A stretch of 64,000 bases of DNA from Prorocentrum cordatum (lineage: Eukaryota; Sar; Dinophyceae; Prorocentrales; Prorocentraceae), in NCBI GenBank assembly GCA_963575745.1, contig CAUYUJ010018560.1, positions 1 to 64,000 on the forward strand. The letters are read 5' to 3'. Shown here piece by piece: positions 1 through 11,177 of this stretch; the stretch's first letter is position 1, and the number at the start of each line of letters is the position of its first letter. Position numbers and translations under genes: made by a program. The notes under the pieces are model-generated. The model had not been told where the DNA came from. It worked only from the letters and a program-made list of their open reading frames with translations, and searched no databases.

Positions 1-997
1 GGCTCCGCCAGCGAAAGTCGGCGGAAGTCTGGCGGAAGCCAGCGGAAGTAAAAGTTGCGCCTCCAATAGATGGCAAGGTTTTTGTTGGTTCAAGGTTTCC
101 GAGGTCGACGATGTGTTGCAACAGTCGTTGTTGCATCACAGAGCAGGTGGTTGGTCAGTGATGACAGGTGCGGTGCACCTTCCAAAGAGACGGGAGACAC
201 ACGGAACAAAACGGACAAGGAGCGACAGGAGTAATAGGAAACAGTTGTGGAGGTGAAAGGTGATAACGAGGATGTGAAAGGAAAGAGGAAGATGAACTTG
301 CAGACGAGTACAAGGATAGCGTAGTGGCTGCTCGAGAGTCCAGAGGCAGGGTGCCATACAAGTATAGATGGTGTCCTATGCACGTCCCGCACCGTAGCTT
401 GATTGTCCCTTGAAGCATTGTGAAACACATGCCATGATCAATGATTAGTGGCAATCGTCACGTTGCTTCTTCTTGTGTGTCTGTGTGTCTGTGTGTCTGT
501 GTGTCTGTGTGCGCGGCCTCGCTTCTTGTAATCTATGCCCTGAGCGCATCTCCCCCTAAGCCTTTCTCCTCGGTCGCTCTCCATCTTTTCCGTTGTCCTG
601 GTGCGCAGTCAGCTCGTCCGTGATTTGGTTGTTGTTGCATAATTCGTCATCGCTCTTTGCCCCAAGACCTATGTCCTTACCTCCAGTGTCGCCACCCCCC
701 CTTGGGTGTAGATGACGTCCACGTCATCGCGCGATGTTGTGTCGCCTGACTGGTTCTCGGGGCCGCGACTGTCGGATTGTACTTCGCCCCCAGGCATTCT
801 CGCGATGCTGACAGGGTATTCATCAAAACATAGACCGTGGTTCTTCATGACAACGCCATGCTGTGGATAAGCCCAATAGAAGGGGAGGAGTAGGAGAAGG
901 GGACCGAAATGAGGCAAGGAAAGTGGACAGGGAGGAGAAGGAGGCGTCGAAACAAGTATATGGAGTCGTCTTTCTGTCCCCCTGTTGTGGCGTTCAG
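1..997. other. No gene recognised; upstream flank of the coiled-coil gene
   Basis: No reading frame here looks like protein. A TGTGTGTC-type microsatellite occupies about 471-513. The segment may be intron or promoter of the coiled-coil gene whose first visible exon starts at 998, but nothing in it identifies a promoter. Confidence 0.4.
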
Positions 998-1084
998 GGC
1001 GCGGACAACTTCAGGCAGTTAGGAGACAAGGTCTACGCACTGATGGACCAGCTTCGGCAGCACCAGATGGATTTGAAGAAGCAG
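998..1084 (+). CDS. Coiled-coil protein gene, first visible exon
   Basis: Frame starting GADNFRQLGDKVYALMDQLR and continuing HQMDLKKQ is rich in Leu, Gln and charged residues, as in a coiled coil. It begins right after a pyrimidine-containing acceptor (gcgttcag) and is followed by GAGATG, so the next intron would be a GA-AG intron of about 162 bp. Joining to 1247 keeps phase 0 and gives KKQ-EQNGIEK. No start codon is visible, so upstream exons probably lie before 998 or outside the window. The family is not recognised; long coiled coils of this composition are common in axonemal and centrosomal proteins, which is only a guess. The donor is uncertain; the reading frame is well supported. Confidence 0.6.
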
Positions 1085-1246
1085 GAGATGTTCGACGTCG
1101 TTCTATCGCCGTCCTCGTGTTGTCATGCGTGTCTCCCATAGTGTGTATGAGCACCGCCTGGCTTCATGAGCAGTTCTCTTGACAAGCGTGTTGCCGCACC
1201 AATGGCATGAATTAGCCAATGATGTAACTACATATGCTTGCCCGAG

Positions 1247-1360
1247 GAACAGAATGGCATCGAAAAGCAGAAGAAGATCACGCAGTTAGACAAGCGCAGC
1301 GCGGAGCTGCAGCAGACACTGCAGCTCGAGGTCGATGCGAAATTAGCCGCAGAGTCCGAG
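1247..1360 (+). CDS. Coiled-coil protein gene, exon
   Basis: Encodes 38 residues beginning EQNGIEKQKKITQLDKRSAE and ending KLAAESE, with clear heptad spacing of Leu, Ile and Ala. It is preceded by cccgag (AG acceptor) and followed by gcactt, a GC donor. Splicing to the exon at 3534 keeps phase 0 (AAESE-ARGAAQM). The surrounding sequence is non-coding, so the sharp start and end of coiled-coil character supports a real exon. GC-AG introns are frequent in dinoflagellates (known); the splice assignment here is inferred by eye. Confidence 0.65.
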
Positions 1361-3533
1361 GCACTTCATCGCGATGTGTTCTAGCATTGTCACTGGTTGC
1401 ATCCCGCATCATCAGAGGAAGATGTTCCAACTATTCATTTGGTAAAGGACAGCAGGCCACGAAGCCAATGTGTATAGATCTATATCCATGTATATGTGTG
1501 TGTGCCCGTCGAGCTCCCAAGTGCTCGCTGCACTCGGGCAATATGCCCAGGTTGTCGCCAGCAATTTCATAGGCTCATGCGGTATGTGGGTTCACTTTGT
1601 TGTTGAGGGCATGGCAAGGCTTGTGGGCGGACGCAGTCCCGACAAAAATTGTCTCGCGCATAATTGTCAGGTTGCTTCTTATACCACCCATTCCGATCCG
1701 TCACCCAGTAAGCTTCTACCACTTCCACCGACCCCTTAGTAAGTTTGAGCCCGCTGGAGGCCCTTGCAGGCGTCGAGCTGTATGCCTAACAAGTGGGCAG
1801 GTTAAATACCCACTTGGTGGCTGCCGGTCAGTTTCTCCACTCGGCCTGCGTCAGTGACATTTGTCCGCAAGTGTTTGTACCTTCAGGGAAGTATCATTAT
1901 GTGGGGAGAAACAACCTAACAAGTGGTCAGACTAGGGCAAGGAATGATCAGGGGGAGTGGGGAAGGAAGCGGAGGGTCGAGAAGGGCTGGAGGGACGGAG
2001 GCATTCAAGGACCAAGGGAACGGGAGGGGCCTACATAGTGACCACTCCGATCATATTAGAAGGAGCTGCTCTTCGCGATCCGATTTCTTCATTCACAGCC
2101 GAGGCCATCGTTCTGGACGAGGCTGTCCAGGCAGTGATGGCCCTCACTAGTGCCATGTTCAACCGGCCGTCGTCACCGTGACCATGGCCTAGCGAAAGGA
2201 AGAAAGGGAAGATGGAGGGCTCTTTCTGGAGCTCGCTTCCTGGAGGCGACCCCCCGGTTCTGGGGTTCTTCTCGGTGTGATCTGGGGGGCCTCCCCAGAG
2301 CCGTCTTCGCGCCGTCTCGGCATCCTCCCGATCCGTCTTGTAGTTATTGGGCTTGCTCGGGGCCCTCCCAATACCTTCTTTTTATGCGTTTCCCAAACCA
2401 CCTCAAGCCAAGAAGATTGAGACATCGCCGCGCATCGAAAATCCGCAGGGGCATTACGGTTGTATGAAGCCTCTTGGGCCGTGTTGAAGCGCCTTGGAAC
2501 TGGTTGTGGGTTGTGGGCCATATCTGGCCATGTTGATGACCTCTCGGCGCCCTCTTGGGGCGTCTCGGGGCTCGCGTGCAAGGGCCTTCTTGGGCTGTAT
2601 CACAGCACTCTTAGGGCCATTTTGGAGGTCATTGGGAGCTCGTGGGCCGCGTCGAAGGCCCTCTCAAGCGCTGCCGAAGCCACCTAAGCCGAAGAGCTTG
2701 AGGAGGGGAGGCGGAGTAGAAGGCGGGAGCAGAGACGGAGGCGGAGGCGGAGGCACGCGGAGGATGAGGCGTAGGCGAGTCGGACCGCGCAGACGAAAGC
2801 GGATCATGACAAGGACGACGACGACGACGACGACGAGGTGGACAGCAGCAGGCCCCCCTCACGGAGTGGAAGGATCAGACCTTGAATACAGAGAAGAGGC
2901 CAGAGCGAAATGCGCCTTGAGGCGCATTGTTTTCTCTCGTGTAGACCTGCTTGCGATCGACACATTCACTGGAAGACAAGTGGTGGCCAGAGCTCCACGG
3001 AATTCAGCGCCACCTGCCGCCGCGGCGGGTCTGAGCCCTCCACCACCACCCAGGTCCATATCGATCCGATTCGATATCGATATCGGCCCGATCCGATTCG
3101 GATTCGATGTTCCGACGATCTGACGAGGCCCGATAATTACTCCTGTGTCGTCGTTGTGCAACCTGGTGCAGCCGATTCGGTTCGATTCCGATTCCGTGTC
3201 GATGTGCCTTGATTCGTCGTTTGTTTCGATCCGATCCGACTTACCGCTTCGATGTTGACCGCTCTTACTTGCTGCATCGGCGGCGGGCGCGGAGCTGCAG
3301 GAGAACGAGGGGGGGGGACGGAGGAGGAGGAGGGAGAGGAGGGGGACGAGGGGGAGAGGGGGGAAGGAGGAGTAGGGAGAGGAGAAGGGGGGAAGGGGAG
3401 GAGGAGGGAGGGAGGCGCGAGAGGGGTGGGGGTAAGAAGAGAAGGGAGGAGGAGGAGGAGGAGGAGGAGGAGGAGGAGGAGGAGGAGGAGGAGGAGGAGG
3501 GCTTTGAGTCCCTCCCCCCACTACCGCCCGCAG
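1361..3533 (+). other. Long intron of the coiled-coil gene, repeat-rich
   Basis: About 2.2 kb between two phase-compatible exons, beginning GC and ending CAG. It holds no supported gene. It contains a degenerate GATTCGAT-like repeat (about 3055-3260), a short GAC/ACG run near 2813-2838 and a long GAG/GGA tract (3299-3500) just upstream of the acceptor. Open frames in it are low-complexity (Pro-, Arg-, Gly- or Glu-rich) and were not accepted as genes. Confidence 0.45.
3299..3500 (+). repeat. Purine GGA/GAG microsatellite
   Basis: Degenerate GGA/GGGGA stretch that becomes a pure GAG repeat from about 3445 to 3500. It lies about 35 bp before a candidate splice acceptor. On the opposite strand it is a polypyrimidine tract. 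Confidence 0.85.
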
Positions 3534-3626
3534 GCGCGAGGAGCCGCCCAGATGCAGGCGCTGCTCCTCAAGAAGAACAAGATGCTCGAGGAGGCCCACC
3601 AGCTGGCGCTCCGGGCGCAGGAGAAG
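3534..3626 (+). CDS. Coiled-coil protein gene, exon
   Basis: Encodes 31 residues, ARGAAQMQALLLKKNKMLEE then AHQLALRAQEK, a charged helical sequence. Acceptor is cccgcag and donor is GC (gcctgg). Phase 0 on both sides, matching the neighbouring exons at 1247-1360 and 6266-6375. Coding character stops abruptly at both proposed borders. Confidence 0.65.
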
Positions 3627-4887
3627 GCCTGGCCCCTGCCGGCCGGCCGCACGGCCGCCCGCACGCCTTCCTCAGATCGGGGGCAACGACAAAGGGGGGG
3701 ATAGGCATGGGGGGGATAGCATCGACCCCCAATCGCTCATTGATCGCCGATAGGGGTCGGATAGCCCCAACATGCCCAGGCACGTGCGGATTCACTATCG
3801 GAGGCCTACCGCCGATCCACCGGCGATGTATCGCCGATTCCAGGTTGATGTTTCCCACCCTTCTGCTCGCCCCCCCTGTCGCCGATCGTTGCCCCTCAAT
3901 CAGACGTTCGCGCGAGCAGTTCAATCCCGGTGTTTTTCCTTGGCATCGGCCATCGAGAGAAGCTTGTGGGGCTTTCTTTGGAAGGCTCGCAGGTTCGCGC
4001 GGGGTATCTTGGATCGGCGTTGGACTCCGCTGGCGCGCCTCTGGCGCCGCCCCCGGCGCGCCCCGCGCGCCAGGGAAGGGGGATCCAACGCCGATGCAAG
4101 AAATCTGCGCGGACCTCCGAAGGTATCTGTTTACGCTGTTTGTTGCTCTTCTACGGAGCGTCCAATAACAAGCATTTGGGGCCCAGGGCCCGTCATCGGG
4201 CCGCAGGACCATCAAAAACGAATCTGGGATGAAAAGCTACGCCCACGGAAGAGGTCGAGAGCTCTGGGGCCGCGGATTGAAACCCTCAAATCGCAAATCA
4301 GTTCACGTTCGATTCTGTTTCGATTCGAGTCGACGGACGTTCGACGCAGCATCGACGCACGAGTGGAGCGAGTGAGTCCCCAGCCCGAGTGCCCAACCTC
4401 CGCTCCTCCGCCCTCCCGCTCCAATGAGGGGGGGCGACGGCCCTGACATCAGCGGGTTTCTATGTCTATGTTCACGGGTTGTTGTTTCTATATTAACTGG
4501 TGCGTGTTTTTTTATGTTTGGTGTTGTTTCTATGTTGACGGATTTGTATGTCTAATGTCACCACTTGTTGTTAATAGTCTTACCCCTTCGCGGCCAGCTC
4601 GAGAAAGTTCTCGACGGGAGGCTCTTGGTCATTGTCAGCATCCTGGGAGGGGGCCATCACAGGGCCCCCGGGAGCGTCCAAACACGGCCCAGGATGCAGC
4701 GCCAGTTCCCAGGAGAGGGGTCCAGATCTCTGAGCAGACACGCCGTGAGAAAGCCACGATGTCGGATGTCTGGGCCTGCTGACTGCGGCGACGGCGCATG
4801 GCGCCACTCACGCGTCGCCCGCCTCACCTCCGCCAGGCTCTCTTGATGCGCCCCTGGCACATGCGAGTCCTTCGGCTATGCGTCAGG

Positions 4888-4910
4888 GTGACCCTTCGCC
4901 GGAGTGACCT
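4888..4910 (+). repeat. 23-bp motif shared in inverted orientation with 49257-49279
   Basis: Exact 23-bp identity with the reverse complement of 49257-49279, with weak similarity in the flanking 10-20 bp. Both copies read RVTLRRSDL in one frame. Probably a fragment of a dispersed repeat. Confidence 0.6.
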
Positions 4911-5562
4911 CGGTGCGGACCCACAGGGGTACCCCCAGCACCGGCCTGCGCGGTTGGATTTGGCCTCCCCCTGGCCCCCGAATGCCGCGCACCAGAGGTC
5001 GCTCTAGCCTGGGGTCACTCCTGCGTGCCGCCGATTCCTCGTCTCCGGCCAGGGGCCTTGCCCGCCTGGCGTCGCTGCCCTCAGCCCCGGGCACCGAGCA
5101 AGGTAAGCCGTTGAGCTCATCGGCAGTTCGCGCCCGTCTTAGAAGAGTTGCCCCCCTGGTGGCACCTGAGGTTTGACGTGTCTCACAGGTTGTACCGAGC
5201 GGAGGGGGGGCTGTGTTCTGCATGCGATGCGGGGCCCACACGTTCTCGACGCGTGCCCGTGGCCTCGTGGAGCCGTGCCTTGGACACCCCCCCTCGGATA
5301 GGCTCGGAGAGTGTCTCAGGCGGTTGAAACGGGGGCTCCATCCCTCCAGGGGGGGGGGGCCCAGGCTGTGCTTGGCCCGCCGCGGCCGCTTCGTGCTCGC
5401 TCACGCTCGCGGTCCCCGCAGAGCGGCCATCCGTGACATTGTAGCTGCAGGGACAGTGCGGCATAGCGCCGCCCCTGCCCAGGCCCCCCTTTGTTCGGGG
5501 GGCGGCGGACTTCGGCTCGGTGGGCGACTGCGTTTCAGCGGCGACCCTCCTCGGGAGAGCGG

Positions 5563-5616
5563 GATCATCAGCATCATCACCACCATCATCAGCATCATCA
5601 GCATCATCAGCATCAC

Positions 5617-5712
<96 letters not shown>

Positions 5713-5731
5713 GATCATCATCATCCTGCCA
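5563..5731 (+). repeat. ATC/CAT trinucleotide microsatellite
   Basis: Roughly 50 nearly perfect ATC units with a few AGC and ACC interruptions near the left end. It makes long homopolymeric Ile, Met, His, Ser or Asp frames, which are artefacts. Confidence 0.95.
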
Positions 5732-6265
5732 GTGTCTCCCAGACATCCCAGTTGGCGTCCTCATCGCACGATTCGTCATCAGCCATCCCTCGGCTCAGGC
5801 CGACGAGGGCTGGCGTCTTTCCAGCCCGCGTGCCGCCCGTCACATAGCGAGGGTGGTGCGGCAGCCACGGTGAGGCCTGGGACCTTCTCTCCCAGAGCTC
5901 GTGCGCTAAAGAGAGAATCAGAAAGCAGAGTCTCCTCTCGGCTCCCCTCGCTTACGCTTTCTCGAGCTTGGACGGCCCACCCCTCGGCCTCCGCCTTTTC
6001 TTGCTCCGCAGCGGCAGCAGCAGTCGGGAAAGAGCTCGGAGCGCGTGCCAGCTGGGATATGCACACAGGGCTGGGACATGCACCTGATCGTACTGTGTGC
6101 CACGTGGGCGGCAGCAGCTGCGCATGCTCACTTGGCAACTATGCCAGCTCACTTTATTCACTGGTCTCTCACTCCAACGCCTCGGACGAAAGATCCCCGG
6201 CTCTCCGCCTCGTCATCGTTCTCATCAGCCTCGAAGATCCATTCGTTACCTCATCCGCCCCCGAG

Positions 6266-6375
6266 GTGGAGAAGCGCTTGTCAGAGCTGACTGAGAAGGC
6301 CCACGCTCTGCAAACACAGAACGACTACCTCGGCACCCGTATCGACGGTAACGAGGAGGACAAGGGCGCGTTGAG
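6266..6375 (+). CDS. Coiled-coil protein gene, exon
   Basis: Encodes VEKRLSELTEKAHALQTQND, then YLGTRIDGNEEDKGAL and two bases of an Arg codon. Heptad-like Leu/Ala spacing is clear. Acceptor is cccccgag; the donor is GC (gcgccg) in phase 2, which the next exon at 6666 completes as Arg and continues YELRRAED. This phase agreement across a 290-bp GC-AG intron is good evidence that both exons belong to one transcript. Confidence 0.68.
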
Positions 6376-6665
6376 GCGCCGAGTGTTGGGGTTCTCTTTG
6401 AATCTGTTTTGGAGGATTCGCAGGACAAGGATGGAGGCGCAGATGTGGGAACGACTTCAGCGTAGTTCAGGGGGAGGCATAAAGGCATAGAGGAAGATCT
6501 GGTAGGAAGGGGCGTCTCCAGCTGCAGGAGACCTCTACCGCCGTCTCCATCCTGATGCACTTGAATCTCACCATACGAAGGGTATGGCATTGTGCGGTGA
6601 ACTTCCAGTCGTCTGCGTCACCCATATGAAAGAATGCTCTTAATTCCCCCCTGTGTGCGGCACAG

Positions 6666-6744
6666 GTACGAGCTGAGGAGGGCCGAGGACGAGATGCGGC
6701 AAGCCAGCACCTACAACCAGCAACTCACCCAACAGCAGCAAGAG
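6666..6744 (+). CDS. Coiled-coil protein gene, exon
   Basis: Encodes YELRRAEDEMRQASTYNQQL followed by TQQQQE. Acceptor is ggcacag; donor is GC (gcttgg) after a complete Glu codon. The Gln-rich end is continued in phase 0 by SIAETERAALKAELDY at 8584, so the coiled coil goes on uninterrupted. Confidence 0.65.
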
Positions 6745-7367
6745 GCTTGGGAACCGGGGAGACAAAAGAGTACAGGTAAGAGGAGGGAGGATAGAAGGGC
6801 CACGAATACGGGAAGAGGGTCAGGAGAAATCGTGCAAGATGTTGGAAGTCTAGTTGCACGGTTGAGGTTCCTTTGCACTCGCGAGTCGTTCCCGCGGCTC
6901 TCGTCTGGGAAGGCGCGCGACACCAGTAGAGAGATGCACGATTCGGTCGAGTACATTCTCGGCGTTCCACAATAGGTGCTTGCAGGCAGATGGCGGGCGG
7001 AGTGTTTTGATGCAAGATGTTAGCTAGGATTGGGAGCACACACCTGTGCCATGAGGTACAGCCGGACCGAGGTATGAGATCGAGGTCGGTCCAGGGAGGG
7101 TACCCTAATGTTCTTCATGCTTGTTAGATATTTTTGTGCATCCTGGGGGGATACCATCGAGTGATCTTATGGTTTGGGGTGTTTTGGACAGCGGAGGATC
7201 TCATGTGAGGGATGTTCTTCTGGCCCAGGTCCGGCTGTAGAGAGCAGAGAGGCCAGGCGTTGGCAGCGAAAGGTAGCAGCTAAAATGGGGCCCGCGCGCA
7301 GAGGCAGAGAGCAGGCCAGATCCAGTGCAGACACAGCGAGGGCGCGATTGTAAGAAAAGAGCGAAAC

Positions 7368-7503
7368 ACAAATTTATGTATATCTAACAACACACTCACA
7401 CACAAGCACACACACAAAAAAACACACACATACATATATACATACATGCATACATACATACATGCATGCATGCATACATACATACATACACACTCAAACA
7501 CAC
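7368..7503 (+). repeat. CA / CATA / CATG microsatellite
   Basis: Starts as CACA repeats and passes into CATACATA and CATGCATG units. A similar CATA/CATG tract lies at 9876-9935. Confidence 0.9.
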
Positions 7504-8138
7504 AAAAGAACGAGGGCGCGATTGTCAATCGGCAGCGTCGCTTCTGCTCGAGGCCGCGAGACGGCGTCGGTTTCGCCTCCTCTGGATCTCGGGCCACCTT
7601 TTGGCCTCTCCTGGCGTGTCAGGCCTTTCCACGGCTGGGGTTCAGAGCTAGCCGCGCGTGTCCGCATAGACGGAACCTATACAGGGTCTGCACGTCGAGT
7701 GATATGTGTAAATGGTTTGTGGATTTCGAGTTGCGCATTACGGAAGGGCCAGCATCAGTATGCAGTGTTAGCGCAGACTTGCATATGATGAGTTCACAGT
7801 GACGCTCACGTACTGTGGAGCGTTGTCCGACGCATCAGACGGATTAGTATCCAACGATTGAGCAAAGTTGGGCAGCACACGCACAAGTGTTCCCACTATC
7901 AATTTCTCCATGGAGCGAGGCAGTTTTGTCTGATTTGGTCACCTAGCCTAGCCGCAGAACGTCTCTACGTCCGAATCGTGTTTCGCTTACGGTTCCGCAG
8001 AGAAGTTAAGCGCTGATGCATCCCGGAAAAGGGAGGCACCTAGTTCCCGTCTTGGGCGCCCATATTGGGCTCTTGCCTCACGAGAATAGCATGCAACATA
8101 TTCGCAAATCCCCGCAGAACCGCCCAGGAAGCGTGGTC

Positions 8139-8420
8139 CCGTTTCCGCCTCAGCGTTGGACATTTGGCCATTTAGGTGTCGTGATCTCGTCTCAGTTCCC
8201 CCCGCCCCAACATCCCAGATTCGCGCTCCTGCCTCAGCGCTGGCCACTTCCAGCATAGAGATCAGTGCTCTCGTCCGACCTCTGAAATCATGCCGCCGCT
8301 TTGCAGAAGCCACGCTCCCACCCTGGAGCAGAAGTCTTGCTCAGCGCTGGCCAGGTCCACCGGCACAGAGTGGTGCTCTCGTCATCGCCAGCCGCGATGC
8401 CGCCGAGAGTTTGGCGGCCT
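8139..8420 (+). repeat. Degenerate tandem repeat of about 100 bp
   Basis: Three diverged copies share gcctcagcg(c/t)tgg followed by a gtgctctcgtc-like block (near 8143, 8231 and 8339). Copy borders are vague. Confidence 0.35.
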
Positions 8421-8583
8421 TCCTCGCCCTCCTGTCCGATGTTCCTCCTCCTGCTCCTCCCCATGTCGCCCCTGGCGCTGCTCCTCCCCTTCCTCGCCGC
8501 CCGCCTCCTGCCCGGCCCCCTCCTCGTCTTCCTCCGCCTCCGCTCGGAGCGCGAGTGCTGGAGGGGAGGCGAACGACAGGCAG

Positions 8584-8692
8584 AGCATCGCGGAGACGGA
8601 GAGGGCGGCCCTGAAGGCAGAGTTGGATTACATCAAGAGGGAGGACATGCTCGACGAGCCCGGGCCCCAGGAGGAGGAGGACGACGACCAAG
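8584..8692 (+). CDS. Coiled-coil protein gene, exon (3' end uncertain)
   Basis: Encodes SIAETERAALKAELDYIKRE followed by DMLDEPGPQEEEDDDQ. The first 25 residues are typical helix; the acidic tail may be the exon end or read-through into intron. Acceptor is caggcag; a GT donor (aag/gtggag) fits near 8691. Phase 0 with the preceding exon. Confidence 0.6.
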
Positions 8693-8853
8693 GTGGAGGT
8701 GGAGGAGGATGGAGCAGGGAGGGAGGGAGGGACGGATTGTTGGGATTTCGACACTGCTTAAGTTGTGAGCCTGTCAGCAGAGGCCAGCACGCAACTCGCA
8801 GAACATGAGGCAGACTGAAGACTCTGCACGGGCACCAAGGAGCTCTGAGAGCA

Positions 8854-8975
8854 GTGTCCTTCCCACCTCCATGTCACCATCCCTCCGAAGGACCCTTCTC
8901 GTCAAATCAAGCAGCTGGGCAGGCAGCGGGTCGTACACAGGATCGACTACCGTATCGCGGGCACGCGGCAACTCG
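8854..8975 (+). CDS. Candidate further exon of the coiled-coil gene
   Basis: After a gagagcag acceptor one frame reads HVTIPPKDPSRQIKQLGRQR and goes on VVHRIDYRIAGTRQ, which looks like globular or helical protein rather than random sequence. It lies about 160 bp downstream of the previous exon on the same strand. The 3' border is unclear (a GC donor near 8970 is possible) and homology cannot be tested here. Confidence 0.35.
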
Positions 8976-9157
8976 GGAGGTGGAGCGACGGAGGGAGGGA
9001 GGACGCATGATACCGAGAAGGAGAGAGTGAGATTGGGACACAGATGACAGAAAGCGCGCGTAGCGTCGTGATCCGTTAGTCGGGAGAAATCATAAGGGGG
9101 TGTGGGGGGGTAACTAGGCAGCCCGGGCCTCAGATCTAATACCCCCCCGTTTCGGCA

Positions 9158-9590
9158 ATGTTCGGCCCAAGACGGCCCAAGTCAGCCCCAAGAGCGCCTA
9201 AGTTAAGAGGCCCCAAGACGGCCCAAGACAGCCCCAATAACACCCCAAGATGCCTCCAAGATGTCGTCGGAGAGGTCCAAGAGCGTCCAAAGACGGCCCA
9301 AGGGCGCTCCAAGAGGGCCCAATATGGCTTCAGCCCAAGAGACCCCCAAAACGCTCCAAGAGGCCCTCAAAGGGACCCCCAAGAGGAAAAAATCGTCCAA
9401 TTTTGGATGGAAACGTACATTTTAGCATATGCGTGTCTTTGGTCTTCACAGCGTCCACAACGGCCCAGTAGGCCCCCAAGACCGCCCGAAGACGGCCCAC
9501 GAGGCCCCCAAGACGGCCCAAGTGGGCGTCAAGACCGCCAAAGAGAGCCCCAAGACGGCCCGAGAAAGGCCCCTGAGGATGCCGAGCGGT
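9158..9590 (+). repeat. Array of CCAAGACGGCCC-type short repeats
   Basis: Irregular 11-13-bp units (ccaagacggccc, ccaagaggcccc). It is the reverse-complement form of the cttggaggcc arrays at 11.2-13.4, 28.6-29.4 and 50.0-50.5 kb. A short unique core at about 9385-9470 resembles the interrupted cores of those arrays. Confidence 0.8.
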
Positions 9591-9835
9591 CAGCGCCACC
9601 GCGTTCGCGTCGGTCGCGCCGGGCTAGCTGGCCGCTGCGCGCCCGAGCATGCACGGGCCAGCGCGGCCGCAGAGATGCACCAGCCAACACCAAGCACCCG
9701 TAGCAATCGCCGCCGCATAGGTTTTGCAAACCAAGTTGCGGGCGGGTGGGTGGGATGTGTGCGCGAGCAGTGGAGTGGGCAACTCACTGCGAGCAGAAAT
9801 TAATTGCACCACAAAGGGTGCACCACATAGATTGG
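9587..9835 (+). repeat. Dispersed repeat D, copy 1
   Basis: Shares long stretches with 10785-11012 (same strand) and with 59270-59500 (opposite strand): the gccgagcggtcagcgccacc start, a gcaaaccaagttgcgggcgg block and a ggtgggtgggatg segment. The copies differ by substitutions and small indels. No terminal repeats or ORF are evident. Confidence 0.8.
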
Positions 9836-9875
9836 CCAACAGATATCGTACCACATAAACTGCCCAATCTCCAAC

Positions 9876-9935
9876 ATAGACATACATAGCCATACATACA
9901 TGCATGCATGCATGCATACATGCACGCATCACATA
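9876..9935 (+). repeat. CATA/CATG microsatellite
   Basis: Runs of catacata and catgcatg adjoining repeat D copy 1. Confidence 0.9.
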
Positions 9936-10589
9936 TATGGCACAACCATTAACGCACGATCTATATTGTTCAACCTAGATCGCACCGCATAGATTGCACA
10001 GTATATACTGCACCGCATGCATTCTCCGTTCTAAAAAAGAGATAGGTTCTACCACCCTCCCCCCCTGGACTTATCCATTCCATTTTTCGTGTTGCAATTT
10101 ACAAGTGATTCTGCCCCATCGTCCGTCCCAACTGCGAATTCGTATTGTCCCAGCCAAACCACTATCGCCCCCCCCCCCCGCCATCCTTTGAACAAGAAAC
10201 TATGCGCGCACACTCGTTTATCAAAAATTACGAGACGAAGTGCACACGGGCGCGTCGTCGCGCGCGCATGCCGGAATCCTTCAAAAACCTTCGTCTTCGG
10301 AAGGATGTCAAGATCGAATGTTTAAAAAAATGCTAAAACAAAGGGATCGCAACACCGATTTACACACCAAAACCATGCGCGCGCGGTCCTGCTAAGTCTT
10401 AAGAAAACCATGGGCTGTTTTTCAACATGTCCAGACAATGCTACCAAACAGGCTTCGCGCGCGCGCATGTCGAAATCGTTTGAACGCCCTTGCGCGCGTC
10501 TGGGGGGGGGGGGCACGATCCGCGTTAAAGAATACCATGCGAACCAATATCGCGCGTCTGCCGCGCGCGCATTCCGAATCCCTTCCAAA
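9936..10589. other. No gene recognised
   Basis: Moderately AT-rich at its left, with a C-run near 10168-10180 and a G-run near 10502-10511. Nothing protein-like is visible. Confidence 0.4.
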
Positions 10590-11012
10590 ACCTTCATCAC
10601 CGACGCGACGACGCCGTCATCGTCGTCGGCGTGATCAGCATCGACGCCTTCCAGCTGCCCCGTCGTCGCTGTCAGCATCGTCGCCATCATCGCAATTACC
10701 ATATTCGTGTCTACCGTTGTCGACGTGGCCATGATACCGCGCCCGCCCAAGTCGCCGACTCGTACTGAAGTGCCCGCTGGGACGTGCCGAGCGGTCAGCG
10801 CCACCACCTTCGCGTCGGTCGCGCCGAGCTAGCTGGCCGTTGTGCGCGCGAGCGTGCGCGGGCTAGCGCGGCCGCAGAGATGCAAAGGACTCCTCGCAAT
10901 CGCCGCCGCGTTGATTTTGCAAACCAAGTTGCGGGTGGGTGGGTGGGATGTTTGCGCGAGCAGTGGAGTGAACAATTCATTGCGGACAGAAATAAATTGC
11001 ACCACCAAGATT
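10590..11012 (+). repeat. Dispersed repeat D, copy 2 (longest)
   Basis: The right half matches 9587-9820 directly. The whole segment, including the cgtcatcgtcg-rich left half, matches 59270-59712 in inverted orientation. This suggests a family at least about 420 bp long of which copy 1 is a partial member. Confidence 0.75.
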
Positions 11013-11177
11013 GCAACATCTATCCGCAAGGGTTTTGCCCCCCGCCGCCAGCCCCTTTTCTATCAGAGTGGGATGTATCAGAGTCGCGTCGGTGTGTTTC
11101 AGCGCTGCCTTGGCGCATCTGGGAACATCATGCGGGGGCGGATTGGAATCATCAGCGCATATTGGGACATTGGCATT

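Larger units (their letters stand above)
3627..6265 (+). other. Long intron of the coiled-coil gene
   Basis: About 2.6 kb beginning GC and ending CCCCGAG. It carries a CGCCGAT-rich segment (3715-3850), a T-rich stretch (4460-4580), a 23-bp motif shared with 49257-49279 on the other strand (4888-4910) and an ATC microsatellite (5563-5731). No supported gene. Confidence 0.4.
6745..8583 (+). other. Long intron of the coiled-coil gene
   Basis: About 1.8 kb beginning GC and ending GGCAG. It contains a CA/TACA microsatellite (7368-7503) and a degenerate tandem repeat of about 100 bp (8139-8420). Nothing else recognisable; the open frames on both strands lack protein character. Confidence 0.4.

Noticed and set aside
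3209-4168. 319-residue Gly/Arg/Glu-rich ORF
   Set aside because: Covers the GGA tract and a GC-rich intron. The real coding signal here is the short exon at 3534-3626 in a different frame.
5563-5731. Poly-Asp / poly-Ile / poly-His ORFs
   Set aside because: Six-frame translation of a trinucleotide microsatellite; same for 27806-27985 and 52769-54045.
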